From the NCBI GenBank assembly GCA_017302015.1, contig JAFLEE010000129.1, positions 1 to 10,355 on the forward strand: 10,355 bases of DNA. Direction: 5' to 3'. Positions 1 to 5,517 of the stretch are shown piece by piece. This DNA is from Spirochaetota bacterium. Its GTDB lineage: Bacteria; Spirochaetota; UBA12135; COTS27; JAFLEE01. The first letter of the stretch is position 1; each line of letters starts with the position of its first letter. The notes below the pieces were generated by a model. It was given only the letters and a program-made list of their open reading frames with translations, did not search any database and had not been told where the DNA came from. Made by a program: the position numbers and the translations under genes.

Positions 1-1
1 C

Positions 2-45
2 CCCGAAAGGGCCCCCCCGGGCCCCGGCCGTTTTCGTCTTTCGGG
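2..45. repeat. Inverted repeat, 8-bp arms, left edge
   Basis: CCCGAAAG (2-9) is matched by CTTTCGGG (38-45). The intervening 28 bases are almost pure G and C and end in a short TTTT run (31-34). It may be part of a terminator for a gene lying to the left of the window, but the T-run falls inside the outer stem rather than after it, so that reading is weak. No gene is visible in 1-94. Confidence 0.35.
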
Positions 46-79
46 CCCATTTCTGGGGCTTTCCCGTCTGAAATGGGCC
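44..79. repeat. Perfect 10-bp inverted repeat upstream of csrA
   Basis: GGCCCATTTC (44-53) and GAAATGGGCC (70-79) are exact reverse complements around a 16-base centre, which itself holds GGG/CCC. The element shares its first two bases with the preceding inverted repeat, so the two hairpins are mutually exclusive at the junction. It sits 15 bases before the csrA -35 box. No T-run follows on either strand, so an operator or a structured transcript end is as likely as a terminator. Confidence 0.45.
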
Positions 80-94
80 GGATTCCCCAACCCC

Positions 95-121
95 TTGACT
101 CGGCAGGATTCAAAGTATAAT
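95..121 (+). promoter_or_regulatory. Candidate sigma70-type promoter of csrA
   Basis: TTGACT (95-100, 5/6 to consensus) is followed after 15 bases by a perfect TATAAT (116-121). The spacer is two bases shorter than the usual 17. The expected transcription start, 6-8 bases after the -10 box, falls at about 128-130, on or just before the csrA ATG at 130. There is no Shine-Dalgarno sequence between box and ATG, so the mRNA would be leaderless. Confidence 0.6.
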
Positions 122-129
122 CAACGACC

Positions 130-426
130 ATGCTGGTTCTCTCCAGAAAAAAGAACCAAAGCATCGTCATCAATGACGATATCGAGATCTTTGTGGTGGA
201 TGTGGTCAACGATCAGGTCAAAATCGGGATCCGGGCCCCCCAGAACGTCACCGTCCACCGAAAAGAAGTCTACGACAATATCAAGAACGAGATGACCCAA
301 GCCGCCATGTCCGACGAGGGGCTGAAAAACCTCGGTAAAATCAAACTTCCCGGGGCGAAACCCCCGACCCTCCCCCAGCCGCCGAGCCCCGATAAGGCTC
401 CGCCGGCCACCGGGGGGGGCAATTGA
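130..426 (+). CDS. csrA: CsrA/RsmA, post-transcriptional regulator
   Basis: CsrA is a small homodimeric RNA-binding protein that recognises GGA motifs in hairpin loops, usually near ribosome binding sites, to change translation and mRNA stability. The 98-residue product begins MLVLSRK and carries the VHRKEVY segment at about residues 42-48; Arg6 and Arg44, at the positions that contact RNA in characterised CsrA proteins, are both present. The core covers residues 1-60. It is followed by an unusual tail (about 72-98) rich in Pro, Gly and Lys, making the protein longer than the typical 55-75 residues. The ATG at 130 is fixed by the conserved N-terminus; no Shine-Dalgarno sequence precedes it. 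The csrA stop overlaps the candidate promoter of the following STAS gene. Family assignment is secure; the tail's role is unknown. Confidence 0.95.
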   Translation: MLVLSRKKNQSIVINDDIEIFVVDVVNDQVKIGIRAPQNVTVHRKEVYDNIKNEMTQAAMSDEGLKNLGKIKLPGAKPPTLPQPPSPDKAPPATGGGN

Positions 427-451
427 ACTTGTGCGCGTTTCGTGGTAACAT
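423..451 (+). promoter_or_regulatory. Candidate promoter of the STAS gene, extended -10
   Basis: TTGAAC (423-428) and TAACAT (446-451) are 17 bases apart, each matching consensus at 4 of 6 positions, and the -10 box is preceded by TGG (443-445), giving an extended -10 motif. The -35 box overlaps the csrA stop codon (424-426). Predicted start near 458, leaving a leader of roughly 16 bases before GTG 474. Read-through from csrA remains possible. Confidence 0.4.
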
Positions 452-473
452 TCTTTGACACTTGGGGGTCCCT

Positions 474-812
474 GTGGAAATCAAGACACGCGTTGTAGAC
501 GGAATCGTCATTCTCGACATCGACGGTGAAATCGATCTGTACAACGCCCCTGAAATCAAGGGCACCATCAAGCAACAGATGGATGGCGGGCACAAGAAGA
601 TCATCGTCAACCTGGAAAACGTCAGTTACATCGACTCCTCCGGGATCGGTGCCCTGATCTCGAGCCTCTCGAACCTCAAGAAAATCGGCGGCGGCCTCAA
701 GATCATGCACGTCTACGACTCGGTGCGCAAGGTCTTCGAACTCACCAAACTCACCTCCTTTTTCGAGATCTACGACAGCGAAGACGAGGCGGTCGCGGCC
801 TACCAGGGCTGA
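474..812 (+). CDS. STAS-domain anti-sigma factor antagonist (SpoIIAA/RsbV type)
   Basis: Proteins of this family bind an anti-sigma kinase when unphosphorylated and so free a sigma factor or another partner; phosphorylation of a conserved serine switches them off. The whole 112-residue product is one STAS domain, close to the usual length. Residues 53-58 read IDSSGI, the canonical phosphorylation motif, with Ser55 the likely target; the C-terminus (FELTKLTSFFEIYDSEDEA, about 88-106) is also typical. I chose GTG at 474 because the protein then starts MEIKTR as relatives do and a GGGGG run (464-468) lies at ribosome-binding distance. A TTG at 462 would add four residues but has no such site. 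No kinase or sigma factor gene is in the window, so its partner is unknown. Confidence 0.88.
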   Translation: MEIKTRVVDGIVILDIDGEIDLYNAPEIKGTIKQQMDGGHKKIIVNLENVSYIDSSGIGALISSLSNLKKIGGGLKIMHVYDSVRKVFELTKLTSFFEIYDSEDEAVAAYQG

Positions 813-872
813 CGAATTCCCGCCGAGCCGGCCTTCGGTCGACTCCCATCCGTTTTGGACTCCGGGAAACCC

Positions 873-1466
873 ATGGCGATCGCCGGGAAGGCGTCAACGC
901 ATTTCCGCGTGCGGGTTCGGGCCGGCTTCCTGACCTTCCTCGTTCCTTGCGCCAGCTTCGCCTTCGATGCGGGCTTCCGGGTCCAAGAAACCCTCAAGCC
1001 GGCCGCCGTTGCCCTTAAGGGCACGACGGTCCGCTATTCGATCCAATTGCGGGCGCCGGAGCGGTCCCGCTTGGTGGCCGTGGCCTCTACGGCGGATTCC
1101 CTGGGTCCGTGGAAGGTGCTCCGCGTGGGCGAATTTCGGGGCACCTTCCGCGAGGGCGGAAAATCGGGGGAAGAGGTCGGCTTCCAATTCGATCTCGAAG
1201 CGACCGGGGTCGGTTGGCTCGAGGTCCCCTGGCCGCCCATCACCCTCGAAGTGCCGGGCGTCGGCGGGAAGGCCTTTCCCGTCCCCCCGCGGCCGCGGCT
1301 TCTGGTGCTTCCGAAATCCGTGCCCAGCACCGCCGTGGCCCTGGCGGGCATGCTCGCCGTCTTCGGGATGGGCCTTCGGCTCAAGAAAAAAAGGGAGGCC
1401 CGGGAACGGGCCGAAGAGATCGAACGAAACCAGAAGCGGGAGCAGCGGCTCCGCCAAAGGCAATAG
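873..1466 (+). CDS. Secreted, membrane-anchored protein next to moxR, BatD-like
   Basis: I do not recognise a named family with certainty. From ATG 873 the 197-residue product has a basic N-terminus and a hydrophobic stretch at about residues 17-30 (signal peptide; the Cys at 26 follows Pro, so it is a poor lipobox), a beta-rich exported region (about 33-148) with short charged and proline turns, one transmembrane helix (about 152-168), and a strongly basic, probably coiled tail (170-197, KKKREARERAEE onward). This layout, export then one C-terminal anchor, and the place directly before moxR resemble BatD or DUF4381-type partners of MoxR/DUF58 modules, but it is much shorter than typical BatD. 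An in-frame TTG at 855 would add six residues; ATG 873 follows GGGAAA. It ends nine bases before moxR, so co-transcription is likely. Confidence 0.6.
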   Translation: MAIAGKASTHFRVRVRAGFLTFLVPCASFAFDAGFRVQETLKPAAVALKGTTVRYSIQLRAPERSRLVAVASTADSLGPWKVLRVGEFRGTFREGGKSGEEVGFQFDLEATGVGWLEVPWPPITLEVPGVGGKAFPVPPRPRLLVLPKSVPSTAVALAGMLAVFGMGLRLKKKREARERAEEIERNQKREQRLRQRQ

Positions 1467-1475
1467 GGGGAAACC

Positions 1476-2450
1476 ATGGACGCCGAACTCGAGAAGCAAG
1501 TGAAGAAGGCCCACGAAATCATCGAGCGGGTGATCGGGGAATACAATAAGGTGGTCGTCGGCCAGCGCGTCATGGCCGAACGCATGCTCATCGGGTTGTT
1601 AACCGGGGGGCACCTCCTGCTGGAGGGGGTGCCGGGCCTCGCCAAGACCATCGCCGTGAAGACGATGGCGCGCATCTCGGGGCTGCCCTTCAGCCGCATC
1701 CAATTCACCCCCGACCTCATGCCCTCCGACCTGCTCGGCACCCAGATCTATAACCAGAAGACCGGCGATTTTTCGATCAAAAAAGGCCCGCTCTTCAGCC
1801 ACGTGATCCTCGCCGACGAGATCAACCGGGCGCCCTCCAAGGTCCAGTCGGCGCTCCTCGAGGCCATGCAGGAGCGCCAGATCACCATCGCCGACGAGAG
1901 CTTCACCCTCGAAGAGCCCTACCTCGTCATGGCGACCCAGAACCCCCTGGAGCAGGAGGGCACCTACCCCCTGCCCGAGGCGCAGGTCGACCGCTTCCTC
2001 ATGAAGGTGCAGGTCGGCTACCCGACGCCGGCGGAGGAGGTCGATATCCTGCGGCGCATGTCGGTGCGCCAGGAACTCCCGGTGGAGCCCCTCCTGTCCA
2101 AGGAGATCCTCCTCAAGCTCCGCAAGGTCGTCGACCACGTCTATATGGACGACAAGCTCTTCGGCTATATCGTCGACCTCGTCTTCGCGACCCGCGACCC
2201 CAAACGGTTCGGCATCGATCCCTCGCTCATCCTCTACGGGGTCTCGCCCCGGGGGTCCATCGCCCTGGCCCAGGCGGCCCGGGCCCAGGCGCTCCTAAGC
2301 GGCGAGAGCTATGTGAAGACCGAGGACATCAAGGCCGTCGCCTATGACGTGCTGCGCCACCGCCTCGCGCTGACCTACGAGGCCGAGGCCGAGGGCCTCA
2401 CCAGTCAAGACCTTTTGCGCAAGGTGTTCGAGCAGGTCCACACCCCCTGA
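1476..2450 (+). CDS. MoxR-family AAA+ ATPase
   Basis: MoxR proteins are AAA+ ATPases thought to act as chaperones that help vWA-domain partners mature or insert metal cofactors into protein complexes. The 324-residue product has the full set of motifs: Walker A GVPGLAKT (51-58), Walker B ILADEINRAP (111-120, Asp114-Glu115), sensor 1 MATQNP (152-157), arginine-finger region EAQVDRF (168-174) and sensor 2 GVSPRGS (255-261), followed by a helical lid to the C-terminus. Length is typical. The ATG at 1476 follows a good AGGGGGAA ribosome site. The DUF58 gene begins five bases after the stop, which is the classic moxR-DUF58 pairing and indicates translational coupling. Family certain; the client is not known. 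Confidence 0.95.
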   Translation: MDAELEKQVKKAHEIIERVIGEYNKVVVGQRVMAERMLIGLLTGGHLLLEGVPGLAKTIAVKTMARISGLPFSRIQFTPDLMPSDLLGTQIYNQKTGDFSIKKGPLFSHVILADEINRAPSKVQSALLEAMQERQITIADESFTLEEPYLVMATQNPLEQEGTYPLPEAQVDRFLMKVQVGYPTPAEEVDILRRMSVRQELPVEPLLSKEILLKLRKVVDHVYMDDKLFGYIVDLVFATRDPKRFGIDPSLILYGVSPRGSIALAQAARAQALLSGESYVKTEDIKAVAYDVLRHRLALTYEAEAEGLTSQDLLRKVFEQVHTP

Positions 2451-2455
2451 CGCCC

Positions 2456-3439
2456 ATGGCCACCCAAGGCAAGGGCGAGGCCGAGGCCCGGGACGCGGGC
2501 CCCCGGGAGCAGAAGCGGCGCGAAGAACGCACCCGCGAGATCCTCCGCCAGATTCGGCGCATCGAAGTGCGCGTGCGGCGCAAGGTGAACACGGTCTTCT
2601 CCGGGGCCTACCATTCCTCCTACCGCGGCCGGGGGATGGAGTTCGACGAGTTCAAGGAGTACACCCCCGGCGACGACGTGCGCGCCATCGATTGGAACGT
2701 CACCGCGCGCACCGGCCGCCCCTGGGTGCGCCGCTACCGCGAGGAGCGCGAACTCACCGCCCTCATCCTCTTCGACGCCTCCGCCTCCCAGGAATTCGGC
2801 AGCGCGGGCCGGCTCAAGAGTTCGGTCGCGGCCGAGGCCGCGGCCGTGCTGGCCTTTTCGGCGGCCCAAAACGGCGACAAGACCGCCCTCGTGCGCTTCA
2901 CCGACCGCGTCGAAAGCTACCTCCCCCCGCGCAAGGGGCGCCCCCAGGCCCTGCGGGTTCTGCGCGACATCCTCTTCGCCCCCGTGAAGTCCAAGGGCAC
3001 GAGCCTCGACGCCGGCCTCGCCTTCATCGAGCGTACCCAGAAGAAGCGGGCGGCCGTCTTCATCCTCTCCGACCTCCTGTCTCCGGCTTTCTTCGAGCGC
3101 CTCACCCGCGTCGCCCGCCGCCACGACGTGACCGTCCTGCGCCTCACCGACCCCCGGGAAGAGGAACTCCCTTCCGTCGGGCTCCTCGAGTTCCGCGACG
3201 CCGAAACCGGCGAAAACCGCCTGGTCGATACCGGCGACAAGCATTGGGTGCGTCGTTTCCGGGATATCCACCGGGCCGAGGGCGGGAAATGGGAGAAAGA
3301 CCTGGGGCGCATCGGGGTGGATTACCTGCCGCTGCGCACCGACGGGTCCCACCTCGACGAGTTGGTCCGTTTCTTCCACCGGAAAGCCATGGCCCACCGC
3401 AGGGGGGCCGACCCCCTTTCGCCGTCGATCATAAAATAA
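2456..3439 (+). CDS. DUF58 / vWA-domain protein, MoxR partner
   Basis: DUF58 proteins accompany MoxR ATPases and contain a von Willebrand A fold that binds a divalent metal. In the 327-residue product an Arg/Lys/Glu-rich N-terminus (about 1-45) leads into the DUF58 signature at 58-97 (GRGMEFDEFKEYTPGDD, then AIDWN). The vWA MIDAS site is intact: DASAS at 107-111, Thr182 in GTSLD and Asp206 in ILSD. I see no transmembrane helix, so it is probably cytosolic or peripheral, unlike BatA/BatB proteins. The ATG lies five bases after the moxR stop with no clear separate ribosome site, so translation is probably coupled. pyrE follows after 15 bases. No BatA, BatB or tetratricopeptide partner is visible in the window. 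Confidence 0.93.
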   Translation: MATQGKGEAEARDAGPREQKRREERTREILRQIRRIEVRVRRKVNTVFSGAYHSSYRGRGMEFDEFKEYTPGDDVRAIDWNVTARTGRPWVRRYREERELTALILFDASASQEFGSAGRLKSSVAAEAAAVLAFSAAQNGDKTALVRFTDRVESYLPPRKGRPQALRVLRDILFAPVKSKGTSLDAGLAFIERTQKKRAAVFILSDLLSPAFFERLTRVARRHDVTVLRLTDPREEELPSVGLLEFRDAETGENRLVDTGDKHWVRRFRDIHRAEGGKWEKDLGRIGVDYLPLRTDGSHLDELVRFFHRKAMAHRRGADPLSPSIIK

Positions 3440-3454
3440 GCCCAGGTCAAAACG

Positions 3455-4120
3455 ATGGGGGCCGGCATGGGCGCATGGAAGGATGATTTCCTCGATTTTT
3501 TGCTGGAAACCGGGGCCCTGTGCTTCGGCGAGTTCAAGACCAAGAGCGGGCGCCTGTCGCCCTATTACGTGAATACCGGCCTCTTCCACGACGGCCGGCG
3601 CCTGGCGCGCCTCGGAGCCTTCTACGCGCGCCAGATTCGGGAGCGCTTTCCCAAAGCAACGGTCATCTATGGGCCGGCCTATAAGGGCATCCCGCTCTGC
3701 ACGGCCGCGGCCTGCGCCCTCTGGAGCGAGTTCCAGGTGGAGGTCGCGTGGACCTTCAACCGGAAGGAGACCAAGGACCATGGGGATGGCGGGAACTTCG
3801 TGGGGAAGAAACTGGGCCCCGAAGACCGCGTCGTGCTCGTCGACGACGTCATCACGGCGGGCCTGTCGGTAGCGGAATCCCTGTCGCTCCTCGCGGCCTG
3901 CGGGAACCCGCGGATCGAGGGGATCGTCATCTCGGTGAACCGGGAAGAGACCAATACCGAGGGCCTCGACGCCGTGGCCGAGATCACGCGCCGCCACGGG
4001 ATCCCGGTGGCGCCGCTACTCACCCTGGGCGAGATCCTCGAGACCGTCAAGCGGCGCAAGCAATTGGACGAAGGGATGATCTCCCGCATCGTCGAATACC
4101 GCCAGAAGTACGGGGTTTAG
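3455..4120 (+). CDS. pyrE: Orotate phosphoribosyltransferase
   Basis: PyrE converts orotate and PRPP to orotidine 5'-monophosphate and pyrophosphate, the fifth step of pyrimidine synthesis, in the cytosol. The 221-residue product carries the orotate/phosphate region FKTKSGRLSPYYVNTG (27-42), GPAYKGIPL (73-81), the flexible catalytic loop FNRKETKDHGDGG (101-113, with Lys104, Lys107 and His109) and the PRPP signature VVLVDDVITAG (126-136). Length matches the bacterial enzyme (about 210-220). Two starts are possible: ATG 3455, with AGG eight or nine bases upstream, and ATG 3467, preceded by a GGGGG run; both keep all motifs. The gene is 15 bases after the DUF58 gene and may be expressed from the same transcript, although it has no obvious link to that module. 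It ends facing the ATPase gene. Confidence 0.96.
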   Translation: MGAGMGAWKDDFLDFLLETGALCFGEFKTKSGRLSPYYVNTGLFHDGRRLARLGAFYARQIRERFPKATVIYGPAYKGIPLCTAAACALWSEFQVEVAWTFNRKETKDHGDGGNFVGKKLGPEDRVVLVDDVITAGLSVAESLSLLAACGNPRIEGIVISVNREETNTEGLDAVAEITRRHGIPVAPLLTLGEILETVKRRKQLDEGMISRIVEYRQKYGV

Positions 4121-4158
4121 CGGAACCGCCACGCTGTCCCGCGCGGGGAGCCCAGGTT

Positions 4159-4202
4159 TTCCCGAGCCGAGGGAAGGCGGGATGGGTCGGGCGGTCACCG
4201 CC
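4159..4202. other. Convergent spacer with two small inverted repeats
   Basis: Between the pyrE stop and the stop of the minus-strand ATPase gene lie TTCCC/GGGAA (4159-4163 and 4171-4175) and GGCGGT/ACCGCC (4190-4195 and 4197-4202). Neither is followed by a T-run on either strand, so I cannot call a standard intrinsic terminator for either convergent gene. Confidence 0.25.
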
Positions 4203-4214
4203 GGGGGAAGGCCC

Positions 4215-5363
4215 TCAGCGGAAATCCCGTAGAACGCCCTTGCGGTAGAGTTCGAGGGTGATATAGGCCTTGAGGATCGGGTTCCTGAAATGGTAGCGGA
4301 TCTGCTTGCCGAAGGTCACCTTGGCGAGCATCTGGCCGCGGGAATCGAGGCAGAGCTTGGAGAGGTGGTAGCCGTAGCTGTTCACCGGCTGGCTCTTCTT
4401 GGAGAGTTTCTCGAGCACGGGGCGCACCTCGGCCGCCTTGAACGACCCGTGGTCGTCTTCTTTGACCAGGGCGCAGGCCCAGACGACGTTCTGGTAGAAC
4501 TCCGAATTGCCCCGGCTGGTGACCGCGCTCTGGTAGGCCGCGCGGATGGATTCGTGGGCGTTGGTGATGGCCTCGTCGATGGCGCTGTCGAAATTATTGC
4601 GGGCGACGTACTGGTAGCGGAGTTTGAGGGCGTTCTCCACGGCGTACTTGGAGAGCAGGTGGGTGTAGTGGGGGAAGCCCTGGGAGAATTCGATGACGTC
4701 GGCGCGCACCGACTTGTCCATGTTCATCTTGAGGCGCATGAGCCCCTTGTCGACGATCTCGGAGAGCTCCTCCTCGGACATGCGGGGCAGGTGGACCTGG
4801 CGCAGGCACCGTTCCAGGGAGGCGTGCTCGCCGATGAGGTCCTTCACCGAGAGGCCGATGCCCACGAACATGCAGTGCAGGTGGGGGAGGTTGTCGGAGA
4901 GGCTCTTCACCGTGTCGGCGAAGAGCCCCAGCATGGCCTTATTCGAGATGCTGTCGAACTCGTCGAAGATGAACAGGTAGGGCTTCTCGATGGCGCCGAG
5001 GGCGTCGACGAGGGTGAAGGGATCGAGGGTGGCCGGGATCTTGGCCAGGGCCGCCGCATCGAGGTTGAAGGCCTTCCACGCCTTGCGCAGCAGTTCCTTC
5101 CAGATTTCGGTGAATTGCAGGTTGCGGCTGCAGGTGAGTTTGGCGGTCTTGGTGCCCCCGAACTCGGTTTCGATGATGTTGGCGAAGGAAGTCTTGCCGA
5201 CCCCGCGCTCCCCGAAGAGGACGATATGCTGGCCGGGCTCGCGCACCGCCTGCTCCACCCGGCGCAGCTGCTCGAAGCGACCCATAAAGAAGTCGCGGGA
5301 GCGGATGGGGGCCGCCGGGGAGAAGACGGTATGGAGGGTTTCGGTTTTGTCGTTGAGATCCAA
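4215..5363 (-). CDS. ORC/Cdc6-like (STAND-like) AAA ATPase
   Basis: A P-loop ATPase of the ORC/Cdc6-like or STAND type, a class that includes nucleotide-dependent switches and loaders. From the TTG at 5363 it has 382 residues: an N-terminal lead of the form FSPAAPI...DFFMGR (14-29), Walker A GERGVGKTS (51-59), Walker B YLFIFDEFD (129-137), a sensor-1 strand near 164-170, and a C-terminal part (about 285-370) that looks like a winged helix. The start is uncertain: frame stays open upstream to ATG 5519, but those codons run through the neighbour's promoter; Met27 (5285) would cut the conserved lead. TTG 5363 keeps that lead, with only a weak AGG before it. It is divergent from the epimerase-like gene and convergent with pyrE. 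No client or nuclease partner is visible, so its job is unknown. Confidence 0.8.
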   Translation of the reverse strand: MDLNDKTETLHTVFSPAAPIRSRDFFMGRFEQLRRVEQAVREPGQHIVLFGERGVGKTSFANIIETEFGGTKTAKLTCSRNLQFTEIWKELLRKAWKAFNLDAAALAKIPATLDPFTLVDALGAIEKPYLFIFDEFDSISNKAMLGLFADTVKSLSDNLPHLHCMFVGIGLSVKDLIGEHASLERCLRQVHLPRMSEEELSEIVDKGLMRLKMNMDKSVRADVIEFSQGFPHYTHLLSKYAVENALKLRYQYVARNNFDSAIDEAITNAHESIRAAYQSAVTSRGNSEFYQNVVWACALVKEDDHGSFKAAEVRPVLEKLSKKSQPVNSYGYHLSKLCLDSRGQMLAKVTFGKQIRYHFRNPILKAYITLELYRKGVLRDFR

Positions 5364-5370
5364 GCGGCCT

Positions 5371-5399
5371 ATTTTCGGCCGGCCCACCTCTTTTGTCAA
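5371..5399 (-). promoter_or_regulatory. Candidate promoter of the AAA ATPase gene
   Basis: On the minus strand a perfect TTGACA (5399-5394) is followed after 17 bases by GAAAAT (5376-5371, 4/6). The predicted transcription start lies at about 5365-5363, right at the proposed TTG start codon, so this mRNA too would have little or no leader. If a start further upstream is real, the promoter call fails. Confidence 0.4.
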
Positions 5400-5440
5400 A
5401 GGAAACGGCTCGAAGCGGCCCGGATTGTTTTCTGCATCCT

Positions 5441-5460
5441 TCGGGGAGGCCCCGAGGGGC
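5441..5460. promoter_or_regulatory. Overlapping palindromes, possible operator
   Basis: TCGGGG-AGG-CCCCGA (5441-5455) overlaps GCCCC-GA-GGGGC (5449-5460); both are perfect. They lie between the two divergent promoters, about 20 bases upstream of the plus-strand -10 box and about 75 bases upstream of the minus-strand start. This is where a regulator acting on both genes might bind. GC-rich sequence makes chance palindromes more likely, so confidence is limited. Confidence 0.35.
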
Positions 5461-5476
5461 AATATTCCGCCTTGGA

Positions 5477-5509
5477 TGTTAAAATTGACCAGGTTCAAAC
5501 CTGCAGGAG
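5477..5509 (+). promoter_or_regulatory. Extended -10 promoter and ribosome site of the epimerase-like gene
   Basis: TGTTAAAAT (5477-5485) is an extended -10 element: TG, one base, then TAAAAT (5/6). I see no good -35 box at the right distance, as is allowed for extended -10 promoters. Transcription would start near 5492. The leader holds AGGAG at 5505-5509, eight bases before the ATG at 5518, the clearest ribosome site in the window. Confidence 0.5.
5491..5507. promoter_or_regulatory. Palindromes over the predicted transcription start
   Basis: AGGTT-CA-AACCT (5491-5502) is a perfect inverted repeat that would cover the predicted start, and it overlaps the 8-bp palindrome CCTGCAGG (5500-5507), whose right half is part of the AGGAG ribosome site. 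Either a repressor site at +1 or an RNA fold that hides the ribosome site would fit. Confidence 0.35.
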
Positions 5510-5517
5510 CCGAGATC

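Noticed and set aside
462-473. TTG 462 as start of the STAS gene
   Set aside because: GTG 474 gives the expected N-terminus and the G-run at 464-468 then serves as ribosome site; TTG 462 has none.
2405-3997. Long minus-strand open frame opposite DUF58 and pyrE
   Set aside because: It lies antisense to two genes with intact family motifs. Its composition (Gly/Glu/Ala/Val/Leu without recognisable motifs) is what GC-rich shadow frames give.
4990-5517. Upstream extension of the epimerase-like gene
   Set aside because: The frame is open, but it overlaps the ATPase coding region antisense and lacks family resemblance, while ATG 5518 has a good AGGAG site.
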